From contig CM051024.1 in NCBI GenBank assembly GCA_027627225.1, positions 40,045,225-40,109,224 of the forward strand: a DNA stretch of 64,000 nucleotides. Reading direction: 5' to 3'. A model generated the notes under the pieces. The model did no database searches. It was not told where the DNA came from and worked only from the letters and a program-made list of their open reading frames with translations. The stretch's first letter is position 1, and every line of letters starts with the position of its first letter. Source of the DNA: Congeria kusceri. Lineage: Eukaryota > Mollusca > Bivalvia > Myida > Dreissenidae. This document shows positions 12,501-23,396 of this stretch, piece after piece. The translations under genes were made by a program, and so were the position numbers.

Positions 12501-15500
12501 CAGAGAAGATTTTTGAAGTCATTTTGCTATTTTAGTCTATATAAACCATTGAGCCACGGGGTGTGGCCAGTTTTCACCCCAGGGGCATCATTTGAACAAT
12601 CTTTGTAGAGGACCACTGTACTATGTTACATACCAAATTTGAAACCCCTCGGCTTTGAAGTTTCAGAGGAGAAGATTTTTAAAGTCATTTTGCTATTCAA
12701 GTCTATATAAACCATGTGACCCCTGGAGCGTTGCCAGTTTTGACCCCAGGGGCATCATTTGAACAATCTTTGTAGAGGACCACTATACAATGTTACATTC
12801 CAAATATGAAACCTCTTGGACCTGCTGTTTCAGAGGAGTAGATTTTTAAAGTCATTTTGCTATTTAAGTCTATATAAACCATGTGACCCCCGGGGTGTGG
12901 CCAGTTTTGACGCGAGGGGCATCATTTGAACAATCTTTGTAGAGGACCACTTTACAATGTTACATACCAAATATGAAACCTCTGGGCCTTGCTGTTTCAG
13001 AGGAGAAGATTTTTAAAGCCATTTTGCTATTCAAGTCTATAAAAACCAAGTGACCCACGGGGTGTGGCCAGTTTTCACCCCAGGCGCATCATTTGAACAA
13101 TCTTTGTAGAGGACCACTATACAATGTTACATACCAAGTATGAAACCTCTAGGCCTTGCGGTTTCAGAGAAGATTTTTGAGGTCAATTTGCTATACAAGT
13201 CTATATAAACCATGTGACCCCTGGAGCGTGGCCAGTTTTGACCCCAGGGGCATAGTTTGAACAATCTTTGTAGAGGACCACTACAGGATGTCACATATCA
13301 AATATGAAAGCTCCAAGCCTTGTGGTTTCAGAGAAGATTTAAAAAGTTTTCTGTTTTTAAATCTATTTTTAGCTCTTGTTTTCGACATATACAGCGGACC
13401 GGAACGATTTGAACAATTTTGAAAGAGGGTCACCCAAGGATCATTCCTGTGAAGTTTGGTGAAAATCTGTCCAGCGGTTTAGGAGGAGAGGTTCTTTGAA
13501 TGAAAATGTTGACACACATCCCACGACGGACAAAAGGCGATCCTAAAAGCTCACCATGAGCACGTTGTGCTCGGGTGAGCTGAAAAACCAATAAAACTTG
13601 GCTATGGTTAACGTGGTCAGGAAAGCATACATACAGGTTTGGGGGCCCGGTTTATGCACTTGAGATAATCCTTGTCCCCTAGGCAGTTACCCATAGCATT
13701 TCCAAAACTCCTGAAACAAAGAAACATTTCAAAATATGTTAATTTTATATTCTAGTTACTTCTTGGGAAGAAAACAATGAAAGAACTCTACATGCACAGA
13801 ATATCAAAGAGTTTATGGGCAGTTAAATTCCTGCAGAAATATGTATAACTAACATATAAGCTTTACAGCTTTTTGTGAGTTTGTGTTCTGAAAGAAATTT
13901 TACAAACGAAATGACTGCCAAACCAATTTCAGCAAGCAACGACTTTTTAAATTTTGACAACAAAAGTTCTGTTTGGCTCCAACTTTTGCTTCGTAAAACC
14001 CTATAAAACATAAAAAATGAGAAGTCCAATGCTTTAAGGAATAATTGGCTAAAGGAAACTTTGGCCACCATCTCACTTGAGGGCTCGTTTGAGTCCATCT
14101 GTCACGGCCTCCTTCCTTGCCTTCTCCAGGGACAGCGCCTTGGACTTCATACCTTCACTCACCCCGTAGCCAATGTCTTCATGGTGGATTCCATCCTAGA
14201 TAATTTACAGAGATTTTATAAATGCAGAATCCTGCATACTGACGCAAACATTCTGCAATTTACTAGTACACGTTTTTGTCTCGAGCAAATAATTCTGCCT
14301 TGCATCATTTTCATCGATCTTTTTCCATTTTCCAACTTCAATCAAAAGCACTAGAAAATATCATTATTTTAAATAGTAATTTTGGTGTTTTTTGCAAATA
14401 TGTAATTTCTTTACATTAATTAGCACTTATTAGCATTTGCATAGCATTTTACGAACATTAAGAAACAAAAATCCTCAAATTCCAGCATTTTCATATCAAA
14501 TATTTTGATTTCTACTTTTGTAATTCATTACACTATTTTGATTTGACTGAAACTAACACATACCTTTAAGACAACCTTCACGAATGCACTGACACCAACG
14601 TAATATTTACCATTGTAGTGGTCTACAAAGTCTGCAAATAAAACACAAGCTATAACATCCAACATCAATAAGAGGAACGTTGAACACCAATATTTAAGAA
14701 CCGTTGGTCTACTAACAAGGTAACCTGACACATAAGGAATTCAGACATTCAGGGGCATGATTAAAGTAATAAACTTCCCAACCCCTTCAAAGTGGCATCT
14801 AATACTCAGTTCCAGTATATTTAAACACTGTCTGCATATAAAACATATAAAATCTGGCATTTATCAGCTAAAAGGAGTGGGGAGGATGGGGGGGTGGAGA
14901 AAAACACACACATTTTACTTTTCGGAAGTCTCATAAGTATTTTCATCATTCAAATGCAGTAATAAGTAAAGATTTCACAACATTGTTACTTACCTATTGT
15001 TTGGTGAGTTACTGAGTGTGACCAACCATTGAAGCCAAACATTTCATTGGCCAAACTGACCAAGCGCCATCCTTCTATGTATGCAAGCTGAAAATGTAAT
15101 TGAACAAAAAAATGAACACGCTTGGAGAAAACTTCTGAAAGAACAGTTTACAAAGTACATGCTTACCAAGAGGAAAATGTTGTTTTATAGTAGTTACAAG
15201 TTATTATTGGAATAGAGAAGAGTCTAAATAGTTGTATCAATGATATTAGATCCACCAGATTTGTGAAGTTTAAGACATAGATGTGACTTTGCAGCCACAT
15301 AATTTGTTTATTGTGAAGGGGCATTTAAAGGCCCCAACTATAAAGGGACAAAGCCCTGGCCTACTAACATTTGACAAAAGCTGTCAACAAGCATGGTAGT
15401 GCCATATAAATCAGTGTTTTTTTTCACCTTTTGGGGAAAGGTGGCAGGGCCCTTCAGACGGGGAATTTTATGGCAAAAGGGGAATTATTTTTTTAGAAAA

Positions 15501-15904
15501 GCATTATTACATGTTTATATTCTACTTTGTTATAAAACATTTATCCATTGCTTTGCTACAAATGATACAAACTTAGATTATGTACTAACTGGGTTTGATG
15601 AAAAATTGCTGGGATTGTCTACGAAAATGCCAATATCTTAGTCAATTTTGTCAGATTTTGGTCAATTTTTTTTTTAAATAAAGCATACATTCTGAGGGGA
15701 ATTTTAAGGTAAATAAAGGGGAAAAATATATACTTTTTAGGAGAGGAATTTCGCCCCCAAATTGGCCCTTAAAAAAACACTGTAAATAATTACAAATGTT
15801 ACCTTCTGACCCCCTGCACCAGCTCTCTGGCTGATAAACTCTGGCCCAAGTTTTTGTCTAAGCGCTGTCTGTATGCATGCATGCTCCTCAGCTGTGAACT
15901 CAAT
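3481..15904 (-). CDS. RAD52: RAD52 homolog, ten-exon CDS lacking only the 5' exon
   Basis: Exons in transcript order: 15904-15803, 15087-14994, 14631-14564, 14195-14077, 13710-13635, 10097-9601, 9282-9173, 7682-7536, 4413-4192, 3524-3481. All introns are GT-AG and every junction keeps frame, giving 492 residues to a TGA stop. The first five exons (153 residues) form the RAD52 annealing domain, with [55 protein letters not shown] and SFGNAMGNC in the order known from vertebrate RAD52. The remainder is the variable C-terminal half and ends in a basic KRRRTD stretch that may serve nuclear localisation. RAD52 is a nuclear ring-forming protein that anneals complementary single strands and works with RPA and RAD51 in double-strand break repair. 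The start codon exon, expected to add roughly 20-40 residues upstream of IEFTAEEH, was not found. Introns are crowded with transposons. The visible part already exceeds human RAD52 (418 residues). Confidence 0.95.
4192..4413 (-). CDS. RAD52: RAD52 exon i
   Basis: This 222-nt exon encodes [20 protein letters not shown] followed by a Gln/Ser/Thr-rich stretch ending FAIPRTVSG. The donor is GTAGTA. The open frame continues upstream into the intron, so the acceptor was set by phase and the TTCACAG site. Confidence 0.88.
4487..4830. repeat. Dispersed repeat family D, copy 1 (RAD52 intron)
   Basis: Two degenerate units share TATGGGCCTTGGTCA, AATGACCCCGAAGAC, TTGCACGCAAAC and GGGGGCATAATTCTGCTAAA. 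The same family occurs at 6405-6780 in the same intron. Confidence 0.8.
5545..6225. repeat. Tandem-unit element C (RAD52 intron)
   Basis: Four units of about 150-160 bp start near 5550, 5701, 5863 and 6023. They share GGGGCCATAACTCTGTCAA, TTAGTGGTTTGTAACCAAAG, CGAACTTGACCTGTATT and GAGTTATCGTC. The 3' side ends ACAGACCGACAAGCTCACTC and TGGGGGTATAA, a tail style seen in molluscan dispersed repeats. Confidence 0.85.
6405..6780. repeat. Dispersed repeat family D, copy 2
   Basis: This repeats the 4487-4830 units in the same orientation, including TTGCACGCAAACCTTA three times, AAAGGGGCATAATTCTCTTA and ATGGGCCTTGGCCAGTGACC. Confidence 0.8.
7229..7525. mobile_element. Mariner-like MITE beside a RAD52 splice donor
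   Basis: The ends are GGGAAAGATCTAG and its inverse CTGGATCTTTCCC, flanked on both sides by TA (7227-7228 and 7526-7527), as in Tc1/mariner insertions. Subterminal regions also pair loosely around GCAGGGTG. There is no coding capacity. A degenerate relative lies at 10866-11056. The short TIR makes superfamily assignment tentative. Confidence 0.5.
7536..7682 (-). CDS. RAD52: RAD52 exon h
   Basis: This 147-nt exon encodes a Pro/Ser/Thr-rich segment beginning [19 protein letters not shown]. Junction phases match the neighbouring exons. A MITE ends at 7525, only eight bases beyond the donor GT. Confidence 0.88.
7733..8282. mobile_element. Possible MITE with internal hairpin
   Basis: An intron stretch starts AAGGTCAGACTGTGG and ends ACAGGGCCTTATA. 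It contains a 13-bp-arm hairpin GTTGTGGCAAGTT / AACTTGCCACAAC at 7767-7794 and recurring ACTCG motifs. The ends pair only weakly, so boundaries are uncertain. Small open frames here on both strands do not look like a conserved protein. Confidence 0.3.
8661..8900. mobile_element. Foldback element copy 1
   Basis: It begins TATGAGGCGCGTCATGG and ends ACAACACGCCTCATA (inverted). Internal sequence is GTGGATTTATGTTTAGAA and TTGAAACAGAAAATACCATA. The left internal hairpin is partly deleted. It lies in a RAD52 intron. Confidence 0.9.
9173..9282 (-). CDS. RAD52: RAD52 exon g
   Basis: This 110-nt exon encodes [20 protein letters not shown] and LEKQKN, a Lys/Gln-rich helix that resembles the RQKQLQQQFRERMEKQ stretch of vertebrate RAD52. 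Both junctions are in frame. Confidence 0.9.
9601..10097 (-). CDS. RAD52: RAD52 exon f (large C-terminal exon)
   Basis: This 497-nt exon encodes 165 residues that start [20 protein letters not shown] and continue [19 protein letters not shown]. The start aligns loosely with the human segment after PRQLPLEVDL. The remainder is low-complexity, Asn-, Glu- and Ser-rich sequence typical of the fast-evolving C-terminal half. Confidence 0.9.
10217..10492. mobile_element. Foldback element copy 2
   Basis: A near full-length copy of about 275 bp. The outer ends are ATATGAGGTGTGTCGTGGG and CACAACACGTCTCAT. It has two inner CTGTGCAGTCCGCACA-type hairpins and the GTTTCAAGGATGTCTCTTCT centre. It lies in a RAD52 intron. 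Confidence 0.92.
10622..10865. repeat. Dispersed repeat starting AACAAGACACTGTGTTC
   Basis: A noncoding module with ACAGATGCCCCCGCTTGG, AGGTCAAGGTCAAAG and CATACAAACAGACGGATG. Its style matches the other composite repeats of the window. Boundaries are approximate. Confidence 0.45.
10866..11056. repeat. Degenerate relative of the 7229-7525 MITE
   Basis: It shares CAATATTCAATGACAAATGA, CCTGGATTTAGCAAAT, AACAGATTGGTCG and CAGCACCCTGTACCTTTTGT with the right two thirds of the MITE. It ends near GATGTTTCCCTA. Confidence 0.7.
11093..13584. repeat. Composite tandem-unit element B (2.5 kb)
   Basis: The left end reads ACAAGAGGGCAACGATGG then GTCGCTCACCTGA. The right end reads GCTCACCATGAGCACG then GTGCTCGGGTGAGC. 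Module 1 (11130-11965) is about six units of roughly 139 bp, the same unit as at 2180-2600. Module 2 (11975-13345) is about eight units of roughly 167 bp with TACCAAATATGAAACCTCT, GTGTGGCCAGTTTTGACCCC and AATCTTTGTAGAGGACCACT. The tail (13346-13584) is unique. No ORF was found. It fills most of the RAD52 intron between exons f and e. Confidence 0.88.
13635..13710 (-). CDS. RAD52: RAD52 exon e
   Basis: This 76-nt exon encodes [20 protein letters not shown] and RAPKP, closing the conserved domain. The donor GTATGT lies about 50 bp from the edge of a large composite repeat (11093-13584) that fills much of the next intron. Confidence 0.94.
14077..14195 (-). CDS. RAD52: RAD52 exon d
   Basis: This 119-nt exon encodes [20 protein letters not shown], then [19 protein letters not shown]. 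The basic [16 protein letters not shown] helix lies in the DNA-binding groove of the RAD52 ring in known structures. The donor is GTGAGA, phase 2. Confidence 0.95.
14564..14631 (-). CDS. RAD52: RAD52 exon c
   Basis: This 68-nt exon encodes [20 protein letters not shown] and VLK. The first Asp codon is split across the intron. The donor is GTATGT. Confidence 0.94.
14994..15087 (-). CDS. RAD52: RAD52 exon b
   Basis: This 94-nt exon encodes [20 protein letters not shown] and then [11 protein letters not shown], the most conserved core of the annealing domain. It ends in phase 1 at a strong GTAAGT donor. Confidence 0.95.
15412..15782. mobile_element. hAT-like MITE (RAD52 intron)
   Basis: Inverted ends are CAGTGTTTTTTTTCACC and TTAAAAAAACACTG. 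Inner material pairs around GGGGAA/TTCGCCCC. Both flanks carry TAAAT (15407-15411 and 15783-15787). A CAGTG terminus suggests hAT, but that superfamily usually makes 8-bp duplications, so the assignment is tentative. Confidence 0.5.
15803..15904 (-). CDS. RAD52: RAD52 exon a (first visible exon)
   Basis: This 102-nt exon, phase 0 at both ends, encodes [20 protein letters not shown] and continues to AGAGGQK. It corresponds to the YTAEEY...GGGQK segment near the human N terminus. The acceptor reads TTTGCAG and the donor GTAACA. A preceding exon with the initiator Met must lie at higher coordinates. Confidence 0.93.
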
Positions 15905-16196
15905 CTGCAAACACACCTCATATACAATGCAAAGGCGGACTTAGAGGGTGACGGAAGCGGTGTATGACCCCTCTAAAACTGTCCAACATTCGATTTTTGA
16001 ACCTCACAATATCTTAAAACATAATGCATTTTGACATAATGCCAATGATACGTTCTTCAATAATCAAGCTGGATTAAGGCATTTTCGTCAAACTGTTCCT
16101 TTTTATTGACATTGCTCATTTATGATATCTATCTCAACATGTAAGTAAGATCAAATGTAGTTTGTTGGCAGCCTGTTTTAGTTAGTGAATATTTCT

Positions 16197-16409
16197 GCCC
16201 CCCTCTTACTAAAAATCCTGGATCTTCGCCTGCAACATACTTCAGAGTTCTCGGTAACGCGTAATTCGGCGTATTTGGACGCATACTTTTATGAAAAGGA
16301 CGCCCCCCTCTTACTAAAATTCCTGGATCTTCGCCTGCAACATACTTCAGAGTTCTCGGTAACGCGTAATTTGGTGTATTTGGACGCATACTTTTATGAA
16401 AAGGACGCC
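16197..16409. repeat. 105-bp tandem duplication
   Basis: The unit, starting GCCCCCCTCTTACTAAAA and ending ATGAAAAGGAC, is present twice with only a few differences. Open frames across it simply translate the duplication. Confidence 0.92.
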
Positions 16410-18340
16410 ATAAATTTCGGTGTTAGATTCTGGGACGCAACCCTTTTCTCTGGCCTACGCATATTTTCCCAAGACAAAGAACGCCTACTCGGCAATAAAC
16501 ACTTTTCCCTTCTGCACCAGTGTGTCAATTATCGATAAAATCAATACGCAGACGGAGTCAGCTTAACAACAGCTAACCAGTCAGCGAATAAGAACGTGTA
16601 TGCAAATGAATGTCGTCGATAGAAAGTTTATCACGCCCTCAATCTAATTTGAATTAGTAAAGGTGTAAGTGATTTGTAACACTTTCCTGTTAGGTATGCA
16701 TTACGTTATGTGCGTGTAATTAACACCCGCGTTTTTAATAAATTGCTACAAATTTCAAGAAGGAAATATAATTTTTATTTAAATGCGAAATGAACAGTTT
16801 ACAAATTATAAGAATTAAGATGAATCTGTGTAACTTGACAATTTTCATACACCGATCGCGTCAAGCGTGCGTCTTCATTTGTTAAAAAAACTACAACCAC
16901 TAGTGTTTATTAATAAAATAGCTATATGCAAACACTTTGGCTGAGGCAAAATTTGAATGAAAGTTAGTGACAGTTTAAGTACTTGTCGAAAGTAAAAGTA
17001 AATAAATGTCGGCATCCTTTTCTTTTTGTTCCAATTAATAAAAACTGTTGAGTTGTTCCCTTTTAATGAATAAAGTCCTATTTAATTTTTTAATTGTGGG
17101 TAGTTAATAAACAGTTTCTTTAAATAAGATTTTTGCCACAAAGTATTGTTGTTGTAGTTGTGTTTATAAGTGGGTGGGGTAGGGTCTGTTTTGACGATTA
17201 GATACTGGGACACTTTTCATAGGAATGAGTCCTGGACTCCATGTTTTTAAATCCTCGCGAGAACTCTGATACTTACCTATATTTGCTACAAATTATACAT
17301 ACTGAAACATCCAGAAAGAACTGTCTTTCAGAGGGAGTATATCAACAATCACCGGCTTGTTACATACTTCAATTACTCGTAATTATACTGTTTACATGTA
17401 TTATGCAGTATTTTTTTTTTCCTTTTTGAGGTCCTGTAAAAAAAAAACAATCGCAAAAAGTGGTGTTTTCCCCAGTTTGAATTAGTTTTTTTAGCCTGGG
17501 ACAAGTAAATTTATCATATAACGTGTTGGTGCTGGCCGTTTTTGAGCTACTTTATATGGCTATATTCGCATGCAGCGCATAACTCATGTGTTATTGGGCA
17601 AGATAAAATTCTAACCTGTCCGCCTGACCAGGAGAGTAAAAATCAAGTTTCAAACATAACAAAATCTGACATCAACAATTAACCTAGACCAACATATTCG
17701 GACAAGGTCATATCCGAATAAACATGTACGAAAATAGAACAAGTAATAGACCATTGTTGTCCACGTCTTAAATTGCCAGCATCTATTCAGATAAAGCATT
17801 ATGTTAAAATTATTTGTACCTGCCCAAATTTAACTGAATTTGATTCGCCTGAAGACATTTTGGGTGAAAATAAGTGCGATTAAAATTAAATATTCATTTA
17901 AATTGTACGCACTATCTCTAAATGAAGAGTTCTTCAAAAGACTACCGTACTATTCTATTCTATGGTTGCACAAAACTAATTTTCCAATTGACGCAACGAC
18001 AAAATCAATTTAATGAATTTATGCCAAACTCCTTACAGTAATCTCCCCACTGGCAATTAAAATCTAACCATATCTACGAATTCAAACGTCAAGATTGTTT
18101 GGCCTTCTTTACGAATGTCATCTGTTTTGGTTCCATTTGATATTAATTTTGTCTGTGGTCATGAATAGGAAATTATGAAATAATCAACGTGTGCACAATC
18201 CAGGCACAAACGCACGCTTATCTTCTTCTTCCTCCTTTTTTGTACTGACATATTCTGGCATATCCTCGTACAGGCGCATGACGGTGCAAGAAAGTTTTTA
18301 CAGTGCAATCTGTTTTAACAATTAAAAGTACTATTTAGAG
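16410..18340. other. Gene-poor stretch upstream of RAD52 exon a
   Basis: AT-rich sequence with no confident exon or element. The missing RAD52 start-codon exon may lie here or beyond. No minus-strand ATG exon with a phase-0 donor and RAD52-like residues could be recognised. Confidence 0.4.
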
Positions 18341-18341
18341 T

Positions 18342-19860
18342 TCAGATAATTAAAAAAAACATACTGAGTATAGAGTCTGTCGGAGGGAGATGGACTGTAC
18401 TTCCCTCTTGAAGCTGTCGATGGTTGAGCAGCTTACGATGGACTGAGGAAGACTGTTCCAGAGTCGGATGGTGTCTGGGAAGAATTACTTCTGGTAACAC
18501 TGGGTCCTGGAGAAAGGAGACAAGGCAGCAGAGGCCATGGGCTCGGACAGAACTGATCGGTGTGAGGAGTGTGGTAGAGACATCAACTATGTTGTATACT
18601 ATGCGATACATCGTTGCTACCATCGACTAGGCACGGCGTGCTTAAACGGTCTGCCACTGGAGTTGCTGTAGCATAGGTGTGACGCTGGAGGTTCTTCTAT
18701 AATCGGAGAAGACCATTCTTGCCGACATACGCTGTACCATCTCCAACTTGCGAATGTTGGTGTCAGTGTACGGGTCCCACAAAATTACATCGTATTCCAT
18801 GAGTGGCTTTACCAGGTGGTGTAGCATAGCTGCTTGGTATTTCGGGGGTATTGTTGAAGGTTGCGTTGAAGGAAGGATCGGGTGTTGGTGGATTTCGTGA
18901 GGACTGTGCTGATTTGTTGTGTCCAGTTTAATGAATTGTGAATGTTAAGGCCGAACTATATTGCAGATTCCACTTCTTCCAGGGTGTGACCATGGATGTT
19001 GTAGGGTCTAATGATAGGTTTGCGTTTATTGGTAACATGTATGACCTGGCATTTCTGGGGGTTGGAGTTCAATGAGCCGGTGCTTTTCCCATCTTTGGAG
19101 GACGTCAAGGTCTTTTTGAAGCGCTGCGGCATTGTCTTCAGACTTGATGTGGCGGTAGAGTACACAGTCATCGACAAACAGTTTGATCTAGCTTGGAAGG
19201 TCGTGTTAATATAGACTAGAAAAAGCAGTGGACCGTGGACGCTACCCTGTTGGACAACGGAATGAACTGGTCTGAGTCGACGGTCTAACGTCCAGGCTCA
19301 CGTGTTGGCTTCGGCCCTTTAGAAAGCTACTGATCCAGCTGTGAATGTTGTTGCGTACTCCGTAGTGGTGTATTTGGGAAAGGAGTCGCTGGTGTGGCAC
19401 TTTATCGAAGGCCTTGGAAAGATCAATAGGATTTTATCTGTTTGGCCATAGTTGCCAATGGCTTTGACTATATCCGGGATAGTAAGAAGTAGCTGACACT
19501 CACAGGATCTCCTTTTCCGGAGCTCTGCGCATCTGTATGTGTGGAGTGTTGGTCAATATGTTTTAATATTGAGCTGCTGACTATGTCTTCTAACGTCTTA
19601 AACGTGATGGACGCGAGGGATACTGGGCGGCAGTTCTCTGGTTTGCTCTGGTCCCTTCTGAATGTAAATTAGCAGATTTCCAATCAGTTTGCATAACACC
19701 TTGGTCCAGCAAAGCCTGGAAGAACATGATATAGATCGGAGCTCTGATGCTAGTTCCATCAACAGTCTTGTCGGTAATTGGTCTAGGCCAGATGCTTTGT
19801 GAGGTTCCAGGTTTGCCAAGAGTTGGCGGACACCTTATTAGAACTGGCCAGCTTGTGGTA
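18342..19860 (-). pseudogene. Decayed non-LTR retrotransposon reverse transcriptase
   Basis: Minus-strand fragments in several frames follow the order of a non-LTR ORF2. LEPHKASGLDQLPTRLL near 19810 is the finger/palm start. LFVDDCVLYR around 19153-19185 is the catalytic F-x-DD motif. HHLVKPLMEYDVILWDPYTD near 18820-18760 is in the thumb. SSVRAHGLCCLV through HPTLEQSSS near 18550-18440 matches the usual C-terminal SFFPDTIRLWNSLP region. Frameshifts and stops break the frame. The endonuclease half is absent, so the copy is 5'-truncated and dead. The motif style differs from the 62-kb element, so two LINE families are present. Confidence 0.85.
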
Positions 19861-22330
19861 GCTTGAGAAGATAATCATTATAATATCATAACGTTAAAAA
19901 AAATATTTAAAATCATCATTTTTCGTTAATTATTAACAAACCACGGACATTAACAAATTGTGTGCAACGTTTCTTTTTTTCTCATATCTCGTTCATCAGC
20001 TTGCGTTTAGTTGATTTAATTGTCACACTGAATTAAATCTAACATACAAAGGCGTGATAAATGTGTCATTCTCTGGCTCATTTGAAAGAAAGCTCAAGCG
20101 TTTTAATTACTTTCATATTACTTACCATCTGCATGCATGTAAAAGTGTGTGTATGTGTTTATATATATATATGTGTTGTATGGGAAACCGAAGTATCCTT
20201 AGGAAACACACCAGTACAGAGTGGTTTTCATGTGAATATATTCCCGTGGTCTGCAACATATACACAAATTTGCCGGTCCTATGTAACGGGGGTCGCCCAG
20301 TAAATACAAAAAAAGTCTATGTCGTGGAAATACCAACAACTCTCTGCATTGATTGCAAACGGAACGGCACAAGTTCGCCCCCCCCCCCCCCCCCCTGCAA
20401 ATGAAAAAGTTAAAATGTTTCTCAATGTCAGTCACACCCAAGAGCCAGTCCTGAATTGACATACAAAGAGTAATAGGACGTTTTCATAAAACAGGTTTGT
20501 GCGCTTCGGCCAATATCTATAGTTCAACGAAACGATTACATAAATATTTATTTGTAAGCTATGATTTGCTGTATAAGGAATGCAAACACACACAAGTAAA
20601 GAAATATCTTTATTCGCAGCATACGAAACAGTTCATCTAAAAACACATGTGCGCACATAATAGATGAAACAGAGTTCATAATATACACAATGTAATTACC
20701 AAATGACTACTTTAAATCCAAATGATATACTTTATATACAATGCCATCACTATATACAGTTGAACACACGCTACTGGCAATGTTTAACAACAATGGTCCC
20801 TTGTATAATAATCTCCACAGGTCACACTTGTAACAGAAACAAGGGTATTAATTAAAAGTAACAAAGTCAAAATGTTATATGAATTATAGGAATTAAGGTA
20901 ACACGATAGTAAAATACGGATTGTAAGCAGGCGTCAATATTGCATCTCTATCACACATGCACACGTTTATGCAGACTTTTAATCTCACAATTTGTACCCC
21001 CAAAAAATACGAGTAGTAACAGTTAAACGTTACATTGTTATAATGTTACAAACAAAATTACATATTTGTACGTTTTCAATAATAATTGCGGTACTTGAAT
21101 TACATTAAATCTCTAAGTCCCTTTCATATTGCAGCTGTATGATACAGCCTGTATCACGCAATGCTTTTACTTTCAAGTCATTTGGTAACTGGAAAACTAC
21201 AATAATGTATGTATTGAAACAGCTGACACGTAGTCTTAAAATACGCTCATATCCTATGTTACAACGAAAAAAAATGACAAGAACACAGTTATTTCGCAAT
21301 ATTAAAAATGAATATAACATACATGTATATATAATATTCTACTGCTGATAAAATGACGTGTATAATTTTCAGGACGCCGTTTAGGTGTAAATATTTACGC
21401 GGGAATCATCAAGAAGGTGGATTAGATATTAAAATGTTTAAAGGTGAGCAGTACTGTTCGTATAACAAAAACAATCAAAATCCTAGCAATTTCAGATTCC
21501 TCTCAAGGGAGATCAGCCAGGTTTCGTTTTGGGGCAACTCCTGTTGGCTTCTCTTTCGCCTTCCCCTTCTGTTCGAACATCAGTATCCTGAAATATGTTC
21601 GATGCACAGTGTACTACAAGTATGCTGAATTTTTTATTGAAATAGTTGATTGTGTATATCGTATCACGTGATTCGATATGCTGAAGAACTGACTGTGTCG
21701 AAACACAGATATGGGGGATCCAGCTGAAAGTCATGTGCGTATGTATTGTTAGGTCATCTTAAACATAGGACTAACTTAGACTAATACATAACTTAAAGGG
21801 ACAATGCCAACGAAACATTGGTTCCAGTTGCACTATAAATGATATTTCATTATTGAAATACGCTATACTAAGACGTAATCATTAAATAAGTTATAAACAT
21901 GTAAAACATAATGAGATATTTGATAAATTAGGAAAAGTTAAAAACAAATGAAAACTTCTGGCGGATATCGAACTCACGACTTAGGGACCATGCAAAAATA
22001 TAACATGAAACAGCGCTTCAACCAATGATTATGCTTTGTAAGGATACGTTTGTAAACTATGGTTATATAAAATACCCGTAGTTCTGACGTCAAAATGTAA
22101 AGATGTAGAGAAACACAACCTATATTATAAATTGTACTTTTTTCTCAACATGTGTACACTTGTTTCCCATTATATGTACTCTTTTTAATCGTTATTGTAT
22201 GCCAATATTAATATCCTAATTTCAGATGCGACACACTGACGCACAGATAGACGAAAAACCGACGCATCCAAAAACATAACCTCCTTTGGATGAGGTAAAT
22301 TCTATTGTGAAACACATAGAGGATATGTGT
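19861..22330. other. Stretch without recognised gene
   Basis: It contains a run of 18 C at 20378-20395 and short TA runs. Several short ORFs occur here, but none shows a known motif or splice context. Confidence 0.4.
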
Positions 22331-22448
22331 TGGTTTCGGTAGAATATCGATTTTTATTCACGAGTGTTCATGGAAATTTATGTTTCACGAGTGGCGCAGT
22401 TTCCATGATCACGAGCGAATCAAAAATCGAAATTCTACTAAAACCTAC
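22331..22448. mobile_element. Inverted-repeat element, CACGAGTG family, copy 1
   Basis: Arms TTTCGGTAGAATATCGATTT and AAATCGAAATTCTACTAAAA pair. The centre holds TTCACGAGTGGCGCAG and CACGAGTGTTCATGGAAA. It is related to 23397-23546. Confidence 0.65.
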
Positions 22449-23263
22449 AAAATTTTATTTTATGCTTTTTACGCCGTATTGTTACATTTTATGTGCTGTC
22501 TAAGTGCGTTTAATTTGATAACAACGCGGAAATCTTAACGTCATGACGTCACAATTTTGAGCCCCGCATCATTTACTGTATTAAATCTGGAACCAGTGTG
22601 CAACAGTAAAAATTACCGGTGTGATAATTTTCACTGTTTCAAACAGTGAATTACCAATTTTATTTCACTAATATTTCCATATAAATCACTGGAAAGCATA
22701 CAATAAAGACTCATGGTAGTAATTATCGGTACATGCAGGGAAGTTAAATGAGGTTATCATGGGGACCATGAGTGGATATGACAATACAAAACTCTAAAAA
22801 ATGAAGTACTCATAATGACTAATAGTAAAGTGTCCTAAACCCGTTTTAATCACTTCCTTGCTTTACATAGGAAATGGTGGCCATCGCATAGATATAACTG
22901 AAATAACTCACATCCGTACAATGTTCAATATAATGTTGAGAACTTATCCGTTCCGTGCTTCATTCGCCATACAAGGGTAGGACTTGACAAGAGAGTACGT
23001 GTGTAAAATCCCCAGAATGATAATGATATTTATTTAATGCTAAGTAGTGAAATATAGAAAAATATCAGTGAGATATATCCCTATATCACTCACCGTGAGG
23101 GACACCTTTTTGGGGTCCCGATTTAAGACATTAAATGAAACAGACCGTCATCGATGCCGGGCTCAAAACTGTTAAATGACGTCATTATTTTGATTCCCGC
23201 GATATTTTCCAATAAAATGTAAAACAAAGGTTAATAAAGCATAAAATAAAAAGAAAATGTTTT

Positions 23264-23370
23264 TGTTTTCGGTGAGATAACGCGTGATATCATCACCGGA
23301 AACGGAGACAATTTACACATTTCGTCCCCTTTCCGGTGATGATATCACGCGTTATCACACCGAAAACAAA
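23264..23370. repeat. Long inverted repeat
   Basis: Arms of about 37 bp pair almost perfectly (GATAACGCGTGATATCATCA and TGATGATATCACGCGTTATC) around a 28-bp loop. It is followed at once by a 30-bp perfect palindrome at 23371-23400 (CAAATATCCTCTATA on each strand). Confidence 0.9.
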
Positions 23371-23396
23371 CAAATATCCTCTATATATAGAGGATA

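Noticed and set aside
16129..16538. Repeat-containing ORFs with GEDPGILVRGG
   Set aside because: The repetition comes from a 105-bp DNA duplication readable on both strands. There is no splice context linking it to RAD52.
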